Positions 18,832 to 27,335 of a DNA stretch of 42,358 bases are shown piece by piece. The notes under the pieces were generated by a model that was not told the origin of the DNA, did not search any database, and was given only the letters and a program-made list of their open reading frames with translations. A program made the position numbers and the translations under genes. The DNA lies in assembly GCA_903885555.1 (NCBI GenBank), contig CAISIV010000180.1, positions 1-42,358 of the forward strand, given 5' to 3'. The stretch is from an uncultured Hyphomicrobiales bacterium (GTDB taxonomy: Bacteria; Pseudomonadota; Alphaproteobacteria; Rhizobiales; Xanthobacteraceae). Position 1 is the first letter of the stretch. Every line of letters starts with the position of its first letter.

Positions 18832-19236
18832 CTAGTTCCCTACGGCGTCGGCGATGCGCTCCCAGTAGAGTTCGCGATGCTGCATCACGCCCTGCCAGAG
18901 CCGCGGCTTCTGCGTCAGTACCAGAAGCTCGCCCTCGAAATGCGTGAAGCGCGTCTGGGCGCCGCCGATGCGTGACGGACTGGCCGAGGCATCGACGTGG
19001 GTGACCAACGTCTTGCCGTCGTACTCGTAATTCCCGCAGTACGAATTGTATTCGCGGATCGTTTCACCCGGCGGCAATTCGCTGCGGCTGTCGCACAGCA
19101 CCGACATCATGCGCTTGTCGGCGTAGAACACGAGAAGCCCGCGCGGCTTCTCGCCGTAAGGTGGGTGCATCGGCTTGCCGGCATCGTCATGCGCCGATGT
19201 TTTGGCCAGCCGCCAGGTACCGACGATATCGTTCAT
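18832..19236 (-). CDS. Lipocalin-like domain protein
   Basis: About 134 residues, without signal peptide. The opening IVGTWRLAKTSAHDDAGKP and PRGLLVFYADKRMMSVL are the hallmarks of the Lipocalin_5-type domain, a beta-barrel of 130-150 residues; TLVTHVDASASPSRIGGAQTRFTHFEGELLVL continues the strands. It would bind a small hydrophobic ligand, or may act in polyketide-like metabolism, but nothing definite is known. Start could be the ATG at 19236 or a GTG at 19245. It lies downstream of the Bug receptor on the same strand, separated by a palindromic repeat. Confidence 0.75.
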   Translation of the reverse strand: MNDIVGTWRLAKTSAHDDAGKPMHPPYGEKPRGLLVFYADKRMMSVLCDSRSELPPGETIREYNSYCGNYEYDGKTLVTHVDASASPSRIGGAQTRFTHFEGELLVLTQKPRLWQGVMQHRELYWERIADAVGN

Positions 19237-19256
19237 TTCATTCACTCATTTTTTTT

Positions 19257-19305
19257 GCGCATGATCTGATCCGAAAACCGGTTCCCACTTTTCGGGATCA
19301 TGCGC
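19257..19305. repeat. Rhizobiales-type palindromic intergenic repeat
   Basis: The outer arms GCGCATGATC and GATCATGCGC and inner arms CCGAAAA and TTTTCGG form a long imperfect hairpin with a GTTCCCAC-containing loop. This sequence type is recognisable as a dispersed palindromic unit common in Bradyrhizobium-related genomes. One arm has an extra TGAT. It abuts the stop codon of the Bug gene (19306) and may act as a transcript 3' end or stabiliser. It is the only copy in this window. Confidence 0.8.
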
Positions 19306-20292
19306 TCATTGTTCCACCTTCAGCCCGAGATTCTTGATCAGCGCCGCCCATTTGCCTTCCTCGCGCGCGATGTTGGTGGCGTATTCTTCCGGCGTGCTCG
19401 GCAGCGGTCCGCCGCCCGCGGCAATGATGCGCTTCTTGAAGTCGTCGGACGCCATGATGTCGCGCAACGCCTTGTTGAGCTTGTCGACGATCGGGCGCGG
19501 CGTGCCGGCGGGCGCGACCAGTCCGTAGTACTGCACGATGTCGAGTGCGGGCATGCCGGATTCGCCGGTTGTCGGCACGTCGGGAATGGCTTCGAGGCGC
19601 TGCGGCGACGCCACCGCGATGGCGCGCAGCTTGCCGGCCTGGATGTTGCCGATGGCGGGCGGCAGCGTGTTGAAGGCGAACATGACGTGGCCGCCGAGCA
19701 GGTCGTTGGTCAGCGGGCCGGTGCCTTTGTAAGTGACGACGGTCATGTCGGTGCCGGTCATCGATTTGAATTGTTCGGCGCCGAAATAATTCAGCGTCGG
19801 CGAGGGCGGGGTGCCGATCGTCACCTTGCCCGGCTGTTTCTTGGCGAGCGCGACGATGTCGCTCATCGTCTTGGCCGGCACGTCCGGGTTGGACATGATG
19901 ACGATGGGGATGGACGCGACCAGCCCGATCGGCGCGAAGTCCTTCGCCAGATCGTAGCCGGTGTCGGGTGGCAAGCTCGCGCCGGTCACCAGCATCAGGA
20001 TGGTGTAGCCGTCGGGCGCGGCCTTGGCGCCGTCGCGCACGCCGATCACCGAGCCGGCGCCGGGGCGGTTGAGCACCAGAACCTGCTGGCCCAAAGCGTC
20101 CGACAGTTTGCCCGCGACGACGCGGCCGACCACGTCGACGCCGCCGCCGGCCGGGAACGGAACGATCAGCGAAATGCCTTTGGACGGATACTCCTGCGCC
20201 ACTGCCACGCCGGCCAAAAGACAGACTGTCGTGGCGAGCGCGGCCGTGAGGGCGCCGATTGTCTTGATGCGGTTTGTTGTCGTGCGAGGCAT
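19306..20292 (-). CDS. Bug-family (TctC-like) solute-binding protein
   Basis: A 328-residue exported receptor: signal peptide IGALTAALATTVCLLAGVAVAQ, then EYPSKGISLIVPFPAGGGVDVVGRVVAGKL, VLNRPGAGSVIGV, DGYTILML, MTVVTYKGTGPLTNDLLGGHVMFAF and AIPDVPTTGESG, all typical for Bug proteins. AGGAGGG is an excellent ribosome site before the ATG at 20292. It follows the GntR gene on the same strand after 84 bases, so the regulator may control it as well as the divergent receptor. No tctAB genes are adjacent. Confidence 0.92.
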   Translation of the reverse strand: MPRTTTNRIKTIGALTAALATTVCLLAGVAVAQEYPSKGISLIVPFPAGGGVDVVGRVVAGKLSDALGQQVLVLNRPGAGSVIGVRDGAKAAPDGYTILMLVTGASLPPDTGYDLAKDFAPIGLVASIPIVIMSNPDVPAKTMSDIVALAKKQPGKVTIGTPPSPTLNYFGAEQFKSMTGTDMTVVTYKGTGPLTNDLLGGHVMFAFNTLPPAIGNIQAGKLRAIAVASPQRLEAIPDVPTTGESGMPALDIVQYYGLVAPAGTPRPIVDKLNKALRDIMASDDFKKRIIAAGGGPLPSTPEEYATNIAREEGKWAALIKNLGLKVEQ

Positions 20293-20376
20293 TTTTGCCC
20301 TCCTGTTTCCATCCCTAGCGGCGTCATTTTGGCAGGGATCGAAGGGCCTTCATACCGGGGTGTCTATGGGACGCCG

Positions 20377-21069
20377 CTATTCCTTGAAATAGGCGGGAAA
20401 GCGCGCGCGCAGTTCGCTGCTGAAGGCGAGCGACTGCGACAGATGGTTGCGCATTTGGGTCTGCGCCCGGTCCGGCTTGCCGTCGGCAATGGCCGCGACG
20501 ATGGCTGTGTGATCGCGAATGATCTGCGTCACCTTGCCTTTGACCGGAAGGTGAAGCCGGCGAATGCGGTCGATGTGGACGCTTTGACGGCGCACCACGG
20601 CCCACAGTTCCGGCACGCCGGCGGCGTCGTACAAAAGTTTGTGGAACAGCAGGTCGGCTTCGTTGAAGCGTTCGAGGTCGTTTGCTTTGGCGTATTGGCG
20701 CTGTTCGGCGATGGCGGCCTTGAGGTCGCGCACCAGGCCGGCCTCGGGTGACGAGGCGAGGGTACGCACGGCTTCAAGTTCGATCGAGCGGCGCAGGAAT
20801 TGCGCCTCGCGCGCCAGTTTGACGTCGATCGGGCTGACAACAGTTCCGCTCTGGGGAAACACATCGACCAGTCCGGCTTCCTCGAGCCGCATCAGGGCGT
20901 CGCGCACCGGCGTCGAGCTTAAGCCGAACTGCTTCTGCAGGGTTTGCCGTGACAACCCGGTGCCCGGCGTGAGCGTGAGGTTGAGGATATCGTCGCGCAA
21001 TCGCTCGAAAACATGATGCGCCGCCTGCTGGGCGTGGCCGCGCGGCTGCCAGTGCTTCATCGCGTCCAT
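20377..21069 (-). CDS. GntR family transcriptional regulator, FCD (FadR-type) subfamily
   Basis: A 230-residue regulator. The N-terminal winged helix (about 18-80) includes VFERLRDDILNLTLTPGTGLS and FGLSSTPVRDALMRLEEAGLVDVFPQSGTVVSP, the GntR signature. The C-terminal FCD domain (about 85-225) shows the metal-binding pattern with an aspartate and three histidines in FNEADLLFHKLLYD, IRDHTAIVAAI and QMRNHLSQS. The ligand is probably a carboxylate or sugar acid, given glucarate dehydratase in the divergent operon. Two palindromes in the divergent promoter are its likely operators. Confidence 0.9.
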   Translation of the reverse strand: MDAMKHWQPRGHAQQAAHHVFERLRDDILNLTLTPGTGLSRQTLQKQFGLSSTPVRDALMRLEEAGLVDVFPQSGTVVSPIDVKLAREAQFLRRSIELEAVRTLASSPEAGLVRDLKAAIAEQRQYAKANDLERFNEADLLFHKLLYDAAGVPELWAVVRRQSVHIDRIRRLHLPVKGKVTQIIRDHTAIVAAIADGKPDRAQTQMRNHLSQSLAFSSELRARFPAYFKE

Positions 21070-21117
21070 CGGCTTTTCCCGTGCGTTGTTTCAGGCCCGA
21101 AGTCGGCGTGTTGACAT

Positions 21118-21150
21118 CTGATGCATCAGTAGCCTTAACTAATGCATCAG
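21118..21150. promoter_or_regulatory. Twin GntR operators in the divergent promoter region
   Basis: A perfect 12-base palindrome CTGATGCATCAG (21118-21129) is followed by a near copy CTAATGCATCAG (21139-21150). Their centres are 21 bases apart, two helical turns, on the same DNA face. A TTGACA that could be a -35 box lies just upstream (21111-21116). Placement between the GntR gene and the receptor-glucarate dehydratase genes implies autoregulation and control of the plus-strand operon. Confidence 0.75.
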
Positions 21151-21185
21151 TGAAGCTGGCACAAGTCCGGCAACGGGAGGATTCC

Positions 21186-22151
21186 ATGAAGGCACTCTGC
21201 GCCGCCGCCATTGCGTTCGCGGCCCTAATCGCCGCGCCGGCCCATGCTGCCGACTATCCGGAGCGCAACGTTACGGTCGTCGTGCCATTTCCGCCGGGCG
21301 GCGCGTCAGACGTGACCGCACGCCTCGTCGGCAACAAGCTGGCCGAGCGGCTCGGCAAGTCGGTCATCATCGAGAACCGTGCTGGCGCCAATGGCGGGCT
21401 CGGCGCCGCAGGCGTGAAGGCGGCTGCGCCCGATGGCTACACGCTGCTGATCGGCTCCATCGGCGTCTATGCCATCAACCCGGTGCTGTACAAAAACCTG
21501 AAGTACGATCCGCTCAAGGAGATGGACCTGCTGTCGCTGTTGGTTCGTACGCCCAATGTCCTGGTCACCAGCCCGGACTTCCCAGCGAAAAATGTCGCCG
21601 AGCTGATCGCGCACCTGAAGCAGAATCCGGAGAAGGTGACTTTTGCGTCGTCGGGCACCGGATCGTCGGATCATCTGACCGCGGTGCTGTTCTGGCAAAA
21701 GACCGGCACCACCGGCGTCCACGTTCCGTACAAAGGCGGCGGCCCGGCGATCAATGATCTTATGGGTGGTCACGCCAACGCCTCGTTCCAGAACCTCGGT
21801 GCCGTCGCGCAACAAATCCGCGCCGGCAAACTGAAGGCGCTGGCCGTCACCGGCGACAAGCGGGCCGAGGCACTGCCGGATGTGCCGACCATTGCGGAGG
21901 CCGGCGTCAAGGACCTCGTCGTCTATTCGTGGCAAGCCGCCGCAGCGCCGAAAGGCCTGCCGGCCGATGTGCGCAAGAAACTCGAGACGGAAATCGCCGC
22001 CGCCGCGAATTCGCCCGACGTGAAGAAGCAGTTCAACGAACTCGGCTTTGACGTCGTTGCCAGTAATGGCGCGCAGTTTGCCGAATTCCTGGCCGCCGAG
22101 ACGCAACGTTGGAAGACGGTGGTTGAGGTCGGCAAGATCACGGCCGATTAG
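21186..22151 (+). CDS. Bug-family solute-binding protein (sugar-acid locus)
   Basis: A 321-residue receptor with signal peptide [21 protein letters not shown] and the mature opening [79 protein letters not shown] and [13 protein letters not shown] follow. GGGAGG stands five bases before the ATG at 21186. Two bases separate it from the glucarate dehydratase gene, so the ligand is plausibly glucarate or a related aldarate. It is the first gene after the GntR operators. Confidence 0.92.
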   Translation: MKALCAAAIAFAALIAAPAHAADYPERNVTVVVPFPPGGASDVTARLVGNKLAERLGKSVIIENRAGANGGLGAAGVKAAAPDGYTLLIGSIGVYAINPVLYKNLKYDPLKEMDLLSLLVRTPNVLVTSPDFPAKNVAELIAHLKQNPEKVTFASSGTGSSDHLTAVLFWQKTGTTGVHVPYKGGGPAINDLMGGHANASFQNLGAVAQQIRAGKLKALAVTGDKRAEALPDVPTIAEAGVKDLVVYSWQAAAAPKGLPADVRKKLETEIAAAANSPDVKKQFNELGFDVVASNGAQFAEFLAAETQRWKTVVEVGKITAD

Positions 22152-22153
22152 CC

Positions 22154-23497
22154 ATGACGGACTTTACCGATAAGGGCGCCCCCGTCGTCACCGAGATGCG
22201 CGTCATCCCGGTGGCGGGTGAGGACAGCATGCTGCTCAATCTGAGCGGCGCGCATGGTCCGCTGTTCACGCGCAATATCGTCATCCTCAAAGACAATGCG
22301 GGGCACATCGGCGCCGGCGAGGTGCCGGGCGGCGAGAGCATCCGGCAGACGCTCGAGGATGCGCGCCCGCTCATCGTCGGCCAGTCGATCGCGTCGTTCA
22401 ACGCGACGCTGAACGCGATCCGCGAACGTTTCGCCGACCGCGATGCTGGCGGGCGCGGCCTGCAAACCTTCGATCTGCGCGTCATGATCCATGCCGTCAC
22501 GGCGGTCGAGGCCGCCTTGCTCGACCTGCTCGGACAGCATCTCAATGTCCCGGTCGCGGCGCTTTTGGGCGAGGGCCAGCAGCGCAAATCGGTGCAGTTC
22601 CTCGGCTATCTGTTCTACGTCGCCGACCGCAAGCGCACCAACCTGCCGTATCGTGCGGCGTCAGGTGCCAAGGACGACTGGTTCGCTTTGCGCGACGAAG
22701 TGGCTTTGACGCCCGAAGCTGTCGTGCGTCTGGCTGAAGCCACCCACGCCAAATACGGCTTCGTCGATTTCAAGCTCAAGGGCGGCGTGCTGCCCGGCGA
22801 CGAGGAAATCGCGGCGGTCACCGCCTTGGCCAAACGTTTTCCGCAAGCGCGCACCACGCTCGATCCGAATGGCGCGTGGTCGCTCGATGAAGCCATCAAG
22901 CTCTGCAAAGGCCAGCAGAGCGTGCTCGCTTATGCCGAGGATCCCTGTGGCGCCGAGAATGGCTATTCCGGCCGCGAAATCCTCGCCGAATTCCGCCGTG
23001 CCACCGGCCTGCCGACCGCGACCAACATGATCGCCACCGACTGGCGGCAGCTGGCCCATGCGATCCAGTTGCACTCAGTCGACATTCCGCTGGCCGATCC
23101 GCATTTCTGGACCATGCAGGGCGCGGTGCGCGTCGCGCAGACCTGCCGTGACTTCGGCCTCACGTGGGGCTCGCACTCCAACAACCATTTCGATATTTCG
23201 CTGGCGATGGTGACGCATGCGGCCGCCGCCGCGCCCGGCACGATCACCGCCATCGACACGCACTGGATCTGGCAGGACGGCCAGCGCCTGACCAAGGAGC
23301 CGTTCAGAATCGTCAACGGCATGATCGACGTGCCGCAGCGTCCAGGGCTCGGCATCGAGATCGACATGGGCGAAATCGAAAGTGCGCACCAACGCTACAA
23401 GAGCATGGGCGCCGGCGCGCGCAATGACGCGGTGGCGATGCAGTTCCTCATTCCGAATTGGACCTTCGATCCGAAGAAACCGGCGCTGGTGCGCTGA
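22154..23497 (+). CDS. gudD: Glucarate dehydratase
   Basis: A 447-residue enolase-superfamily enzyme that dehydrates D-glucarate (and often L-idarate) to 5-keto-4-deoxy-D-glucarate. Active-site residues fit the E. coli enzyme with a constant shift of two: K207 and K209 in FKLKGG, D237 in LDPNGAW, E262/E268 in [10 protein letters not shown]291 in TNMIATD, H341 in [10 protein letters not shown] and D368 in AIDTH. There is no separate ribosome site; translation is probably coupled to the receptor gene two bases upstream. The later pathway enzymes (dehydratase/aldolase) are not in the window. Confidence 0.93.
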   Translation: MTDFTDKGAPVVTEMRVIPVAGEDSMLLNLSGAHGPLFTRNIVILKDNAGHIGAGEVPGGESIRQTLEDARPLIVGQSIASFNATLNAIRERFADRDAGGRGLQTFDLRVMIHAVTAVEAALLDLLGQHLNVPVAALLGEGQQRKSVQFLGYLFYVADRKRTNLPYRAASGAKDDWFALRDEVALTPEAVVRLAEATHAKYGFVDFKLKGGVLPGDEEIAAVTALAKRFPQARTTLDPNGAWSLDEAIKLCKGQQSVLAYAEDPCGAENGYSGREILAEFRRATGLPTATNMIATDWRQLAHAIQLHSVDIPLADPHFWTMQGAVRVAQTCRDFGLTWGSHSNNHFDISLAMVTHAAAAAPGTITAIDTHWIWQDGQRLTKEPFRIVNGMIDVPQRPGLGIEIDMGEIESAHQRYKSMGAGARNDAVAMQFLIPNWTFDPKKPALVR

Positions 23498-23523
23498 ACG
23501 ATGAGGAATGTTGCTTGCGCCTG

Positions 23524-24501
23524 ATGAACCGAAGATCGCTCATTCAAGCGGCTGCCAGCATTGCGGCCTTCACCGCACTGCCGGTCCGCCGCAGCATTGC
23601 TCAGAGCTATCCGCAACGGCCCGTCAAGATCATCGTTCCTTACGCCGCCGGTGGCGCGTCCGACATCATTGCCCGCTTGATTGCACAGCATCTCGAGCGC
23701 GATCTCGGCCAGCCCTTCATTGTCGACAATCGGGCCGGCGGTGCCAGCATAGTGGGCACGCAGGCGGTGGCGAACGCGGCGCCGAACGGCGACATCATCG
23801 GCGTCATCGACAGCGCATTCGTCATCAATCCCGGTCTGTTCGGCGCAAAATTGCCTTACGACACCGTGCGCGACTTCGCGCCGGTCTCGCTGCTGGTCAC
23901 GTCGCCGCTGGTGCTGGTCGTGCATCCGTCGGTCGCCGCCAACAGCCTCAAGGAGCTTGTCGCTTTGGCGGCGGCGCAGCCGGGCAAGATCAATTTCGCG
24001 TCCGCCGGGCTCGGCACGGCGATCCATCTTGCCGGTGAGCAATTCCGGCAGGCGGCCGATATCGATATCGCTCACATCCCGTATCGCGGCGGCGCACCGG
24101 CCATCACCGATCTGATAGCCGGCCAGGTGCAGATGAGTTTTTCAACCGTTCCGGCCATTCTGCAGCACGTCAAAAGCGGGAAGGTGCGTGCACTCGCGGT
24201 GACCGGCCAGCGCATCGATCAGTTGCCGGACGTGCCGACCATGGCCGAAGCAGGGCTTCCTGCCGTGGATGCATCGCCTTTGTTTGGCATCGTTGCGCCG
24301 GCCGCGCTCCCACAGGATATCGTCACCAGACTCAGCGGCAGTGCTGCGGCCGGGATCAAGAACGAACCGTTGCGCAGCCGTGTCATCGAACTGGGCTTTG
24401 CGGCCGTTGGCAGCGCGCCAGGCGAATTTCGGTCGCGCATCGATGATGAGATTGCGAAATGGGTGCGCGTCATCGACAAGGGAAACATCAAGCCGGGCTG
24501 A
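23524..24501 (+). CDS. Bug-family solute-binding protein, second in the glucarate locus
   Basis: A 325-residue receptor with a probable Tat-type leader (MNRRSLIQAAASIAAFTALP, cleavage after SIAQ) and a mature sequence starting SYPQRPVKIIVPYAAGGASDIIARLIAQHL. FIVDNRAGGASIVGTQAV, INFASAGLGTAIHLAGEQF, IPYRGGAPAITDLIAG and LPDVPTMAEAGLP are standard. It starts 26 bases after the glucarate dehydratase stop and so belongs to the same transcript. Its sequence is clearly distinct from the first receptor, so the two probably bind different acids. It converges on the LysR gene with a 9-base gap. Confidence 0.9.
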   Translation: MNRRSLIQAAASIAAFTALPVRRSIAQSYPQRPVKIIVPYAAGGASDIIARLIAQHLERDLGQPFIVDNRAGGASIVGTQAVANAAPNGDIIGVIDSAFVINPGLFGAKLPYDTVRDFAPVSLLVTSPLVLVVHPSVAANSLKELVALAAAQPGKINFASAGLGTAIHLAGEQFRQAADIDIAHIPYRGGAPAITDLIAGQVQMSFSTVPAILQHVKSGKVRALAVTGQRIDQLPDVPTMAEAGLPAVDASPLFGIVAPAALPQDIVTRLSGSAAAGIKNEPLRSRVIELGFAAVGSAPGEFRSRIDDEIAKWVRVIDKGNIKPG

Positions 24502-24510
24502 GCAGGCGCG

Positions 24511-25383
24511 TTACTCGCTGCGCGCGGCCTGCGTGATCCAGTGGCGGAACGCCTCGAAGCTCGGCTCGTCTTTGCGCGCGGAATTGTAGATCAAATACCA
24601 CTGTTCGCCTTTCGGCACCGACTGCGCGAAGGGGGCGACGAGGCGACCCGCACGTAGGTCGTCATCGACATACGGGCGAATGCCGATCGCGACGCCGACG
24701 CCGTCGGCCGCCGCCTGCAAGGCCTGGCCGTAATAATCGAAGGCCGGGCCCTTCACGGCGATGCGGGGGAGGTCCGCGCCCTTGAACCAGCGCGGCCAGT
24801 CGTCCGGCGCATGCGTCACGCGCAGCAGTGTCGCGCGTTTGAGATCGTCCGGCGTGGCGAGGCGCCTGGCCATTGCCGGCGCGCAGACCGGCACGAGGTC
24901 GGCCGCGAACAGCCGCTCGGCCATTAGCCCCGGCCATTCACCATCGCCGAGCCGGATGCCGCAGGTCCAGTCGTCGTTGAACGGCGCCGCCGCGCCGCCG
25001 GTGGCGAAACGTACTTCGATATCGGGATCGATCTTCTGGAAATCCGCCAGCCGCGGGATCAGCCAGCGGATGGCGAAGGTCGGCCCGACGCCGATGGTCA
25101 GGACGCGCGAACCGGCGCTGGCTTTGACCTGATCGGTCAGCGCCGCGAGCTGGTCGAACAAAGCCGTCAGCCCGGCCTGATAACTGCGCCCCGCCGGCGT
25201 GGCGCTGAGCCGGTTGGCCTTGCGGGCAAACAGCGGCAGCCCGAGCCGTTCTTCGAGCAGATGAACCATTCGGCTGATAGCGGCCGGCGTGACGTTAAGT
25301 TCGTCCGCTGCTTTTTTAAAGCTACCGGTCCGCGCTGCGGCTTCAAAAGCCCTGATGCCATTGAGAAAAGGCAGCTTCCGCAT
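24511..25383 (-). CDS. LysR family regulator, GcvA-like
   Basis: A 290-residue LysR-type regulator. The N-terminus MRKLPFLNGIRAFEAAARTGSFKKAADELNVTPAAISRMVHLLEERLG is the helix-turn-helix typical of the GcvA/AmpR-like branch. The effector domain starts near residue 90 (RVLTIGVGPTFAIRWLIPRLADFQKIDPDIEVRF). An ATG at 25383 gives the family start. It is divergent from the TSUP exporter gene, the likely target. A perfect dyad nine bases ahead of the start is a probable operator. Confidence 0.9.
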   Translation of the reverse strand: MRKLPFLNGIRAFEAAARTGSFKKAADELNVTPAAISRMVHLLEERLGLPLFARKANRLSATPAGRSYQAGLTALFDQLAALTDQVKASAGSRVLTIGVGPTFAIRWLIPRLADFQKIDPDIEVRFATGGAAAPFNDDWTCGIRLGDGEWPGLMAERLFAADLVPVCAPAMARRLATPDDLKRATLLRVTHAPDDWPRWFKGADLPRIAVKGPAFDYYGQALQAAADGVGVAIGIRPYVDDDLRAGRLVAPFAQSVPKGEQWYLIYNSARKDEPSFEAFRHWITQAARSE

Positions 25384-25391
25384 CGGTCCAC

Positions 25392-25408
25392 CATCAGAAA
25401 AACTGATG
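25392..25408. promoter_or_regulatory. LysR-type operator dyad
   Basis: CATCAG-AAAAA-CTGATG is a perfect 17-base inverted repeat; its core ATC-N9-GAT fits the LysR T-N11-A rule. It lies between the divergent LysR and TSUP genes, just ahead of the LysR start, as expected for an autoregulatory recognition site. Confidence 0.6.
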
Positions 25409-25475
25409 CTGAGCCTAGCATAACTCCGTTTGCGCCGCAGCCGTGTTTGACGGATTAAGACGCCGGAGGCGGCCC

Positions 25476-26225
25476 ATGAGTCTGGCACTGACGGCGGTTC
25501 TGTTGGCGACGATGGTCGGCACAGCGTTCTTGTCCGGCATATTCGGCATGGCTGGCGGCCTGATCCTGGTCGGCGTCCTGCTGGCGATCATGCCGCTCCC
25601 CGCAGCCATGATGCTGCACGGCGTAACGCAACTGGCATCCAACGGCTGGCGGGCGCTGCTGTGGTGGCGGCATATCCGCTGGAAGCCGGTCGCGGCCTAT
25701 GTCACCGGCTGCGCGCTGGCGCTGCTGGCATGGTCGATGGTTCGCTACGTGCCGGCAACGCCGGTGGCGCTGTTGATGCTCGGCGTCACGCCGTTCATGG
25801 CGCGGCTGGCGCCGAAGAACCTGCGCGCCAATCCGGACAGTCCGCAGCAGGGCGTGTTCTACGGCGTCCTCTGCATGACGCTCATTATCCTCACCGGTGT
25901 TGCCGGTCCCTTGATCGACACGTTCTTCCTCGGCGGCACACTGGACCGGCGCGAGATCGTCGCCACCAAGTCGGCCTGCCAGGTCGTCGGCCATAGCGCC
26001 AAGATCATTTACTTCGGCAGCGTCATCGATCAGGCGGCTTCGGTTGATCCGGTTATTGCCGTGCTGGCGATTGCCGCATCGATGATCGGCACCAGTCTCG
26101 CCGCGCGCGTGCTCGAAGCCATGAGCGATGTGCAGTTCCGGCTCTGGGCGAACCGCATCATCACGACGATCGCCGCCTACTATATTATCGACGGCGCCTA
26201 TCTGCTGATCTGGCCTGCCGCCTGA
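25476..26225 (+). CDS. TSUP (TauE/SafE) family membrane exporter
   Basis: A 249-residue membrane protein with about seven to eight hydrophobic segments. The opening VLLATMVGTAFLSGIFGMAGGLILVGVLLAIMPLPAAMMLHGVTQLASNGWRALLW carries the TauE repeat motif (GxGGG-like FGMAGG). The second half (VLCMTLIILTGVAGPLIDTFF, then ATKSACQVVGHSAKIIYFG) is the second repeat. Family members move sulfite, sulfoacetate or other organic anions. Divergent from the LysR regulator; GGAGG precedes the ATG at 25476. Confidence 0.87.
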   Translation: MSLALTAVLLATMVGTAFLSGIFGMAGGLILVGVLLAIMPLPAAMMLHGVTQLASNGWRALLWWRHIRWKPVAAYVTGCALALLAWSMVRYVPATPVALLMLGVTPFMARLAPKNLRANPDSPQQGVFYGVLCMTLIILTGVAGPLIDTFFLGGTLDRREIVATKSACQVVGHSAKIIYFGSVIDQAASVDPVIAVLAIAASMIGTSLAARVLEAMSDVQFRLWANRIITTIAAYYIIDGAYLLIWPAA

Positions 26226-26239
26226 GAGGGGATACTGCC

Positions 26240-26479
26240 TTGGCCGACGCACCCGATCCGCTCGTGCTCGATCTGGTCGAATGGGTTGCGCTCGAACCGC
26301 GGCCTTATGCCGCTGTGCTCGATCGCTGGCGGACGTCGTGCCCACGACTGACGGTGTGGGAAGATGCGCTCGACCGCGGCTTCGTCAAACGCGTATCGGC
26401 TGCGGAACTTGGCGCGCAGGTGATCGTGACGCAAGCCGGCGAGAAGTTCCTGCGCGACAATGGCCGCGCCAATCGTTGA
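26240..26479 (+). CDS. Small winged-helix-like hypothetical protein
   Basis: A 79-residue protein initiated at a TTG with GAGGGG upstream. It begins MADAPDPLVLDLVEWVALEPRPYAAVLDRWRTSCPRLTVWEDALDRG and ends VIVTQAGEKFLRDNGR. The helix content and the terminal VTxxGxxFL pattern look like a single winged-helix module of the kind seen in small alphaproteobacterial proteins, but no function is established. It follows the TSUP gene by 14 bases and is probably co-transcribed with it. Confidence 0.65.
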   Translation: MADAPDPLVLDLVEWVALEPRPYAAVLDRWRTSCPRLTVWEDALDRGFVKRVSAAELGAQVIVTQAGEKFLRDNGRANR

Positions 26480-26487
26480 CTGTCTGT

Positions 26488-26510
26488 CTTTCGCTTAAAG
26501 CGAACGAAAG
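26488..26510. promoter_or_regulatory. Dyad between the winged-helix gene and the Crp/Fnr gene
   Basis: The arms CTTTCG and CGAAAG flank an inner TCGCT-TAA-AGCGA repeat. It starts nine bases after the stop at 26479. It could be the transcript end of the upstream operon (no T run follows) or an operator for the Crp/Fnr gene at 26618. Confidence 0.35.
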
Positions 26511-26617
26511 TTCTAGTTTGTCATTAGACTAATTCTAATATTTGCGCCGTGCATTGACAGCAAAGTCTATCGAGGCAAAAACGAATGGTCGACGTCATCA
26601 GTTGAGCGTCGCGCGCG

Positions 26618-27325
26618 ATGGACAAGGGCGGCAAGGGCGGTTTGCATAAATCAAAAATGAAGAGCCGCAGAACGGCCCGCAAATCACGAACCTCCAAGAC
26701 GCGCGCCTCCTTGTCGGAAGCGGCCGGAAAAACCATTGACCTGATGGGAACCACGGCGCGTTACAAGAGAACTGAAAAGCTTTTCAACGAAGGCGACAAA
26801 GCGGCCTATATCTACAAGGTCGAGTCCGGCTGCATCAAGACGTACAATCGTCTCAAAGGCGATCGTCGGCACATCCGCGCGTTTCATCTGCCGGGCGACT
26901 ATATCGGACTGGAGTCGCACACAGTCCACGACTGCATCGCCGATGCGATTGCGCCGAGTGTCGTCCGCCTGATCAATAAAAAGCAGCTGATGGCGCGCGC
27001 GAACTCCGACATCGCGCTGCTGAAGTTTATCCTGGGCGTGACGTCATCCGAGCTGATGCGGACGCGGGACCACAAAGCACTATTGCTGAAGGATGCGGAA
27101 AGCCGGATCGCAACCTTTCTGCTCGAAATAGCGGACCGCGACAGCCGCCGCGGCAAAATCGGCATGCCGATGGTCCGGCAGGAGATCGCCGATCATCTCG
27201 GGCTGACATTCGAGACGGTGTCGCGCATTCTCTGGCGGCTGGAGCGCTCCAGGATCATTGCGCTGCCGGAGCGGCACGATGTTGTCATCAAAAACGCAAC
27301 GGCGCTCAAGCGCATGAGCGCCTGA
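26618..27325 (+). CDS. Crp/Fnr family transcriptional regulator, FixK-like
   Basis: A 235-residue regulator. After a lysine- and arginine-rich N-terminus (1-35) comes the cyclic-nucleotide-type beta barrel (RTEKLFNEGDKAAYIYKVESGCIKTYNRLKGDRRHIRAFHLPGDYIGLE), the dimerisation helix, and a helix-turn-helix with IADHLGLTFETVSRILWRLERSRII. The recognition helix ETVSR is the FNR/FixK type, which reads TTGAT-like half sites. There is no N-terminal cysteine cluster, so it is not an oxygen-sensing FNR itself. The true start is uncertain: no ribosome site precedes the ATG at 26618, and an ATG at 26657 is possible. Confidence 0.87.
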   Translation: MDKGGKGGLHKSKMKSRRTARKSRTSKTRASLSEAAGKTIDLMGTTARYKRTEKLFNEGDKAAYIYKVESGCIKTYNRLKGDRRHIRAFHLPGDYIGLESHTVHDCIADAIAPSVVRLINKKQLMARANSDIALLKFILGVTSSELMRTRDHKALLLKDAESRIATFLLEIADRDSRRGKIGMPMVRQEIADHLGLTFETVSRILWRLERSRIIALPERHDVVIKNATALKRMSA

Positions 27326-27335
27326 TCGCGGCGGC

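Noticed and set aside
19300-20751. A 483-codon plus-strand frame
   Set aside because: Antisense shadow of the Bug receptor and the GntR gene, both of which have clear family motifs.
21155-21170. Sigma-54-like TGGCAC ahead of the receptor at 21186
   Set aside because: The GG-N10-GC spacing is met but the -12 box reads CGGCA, and it lies too close to the ribosome site.
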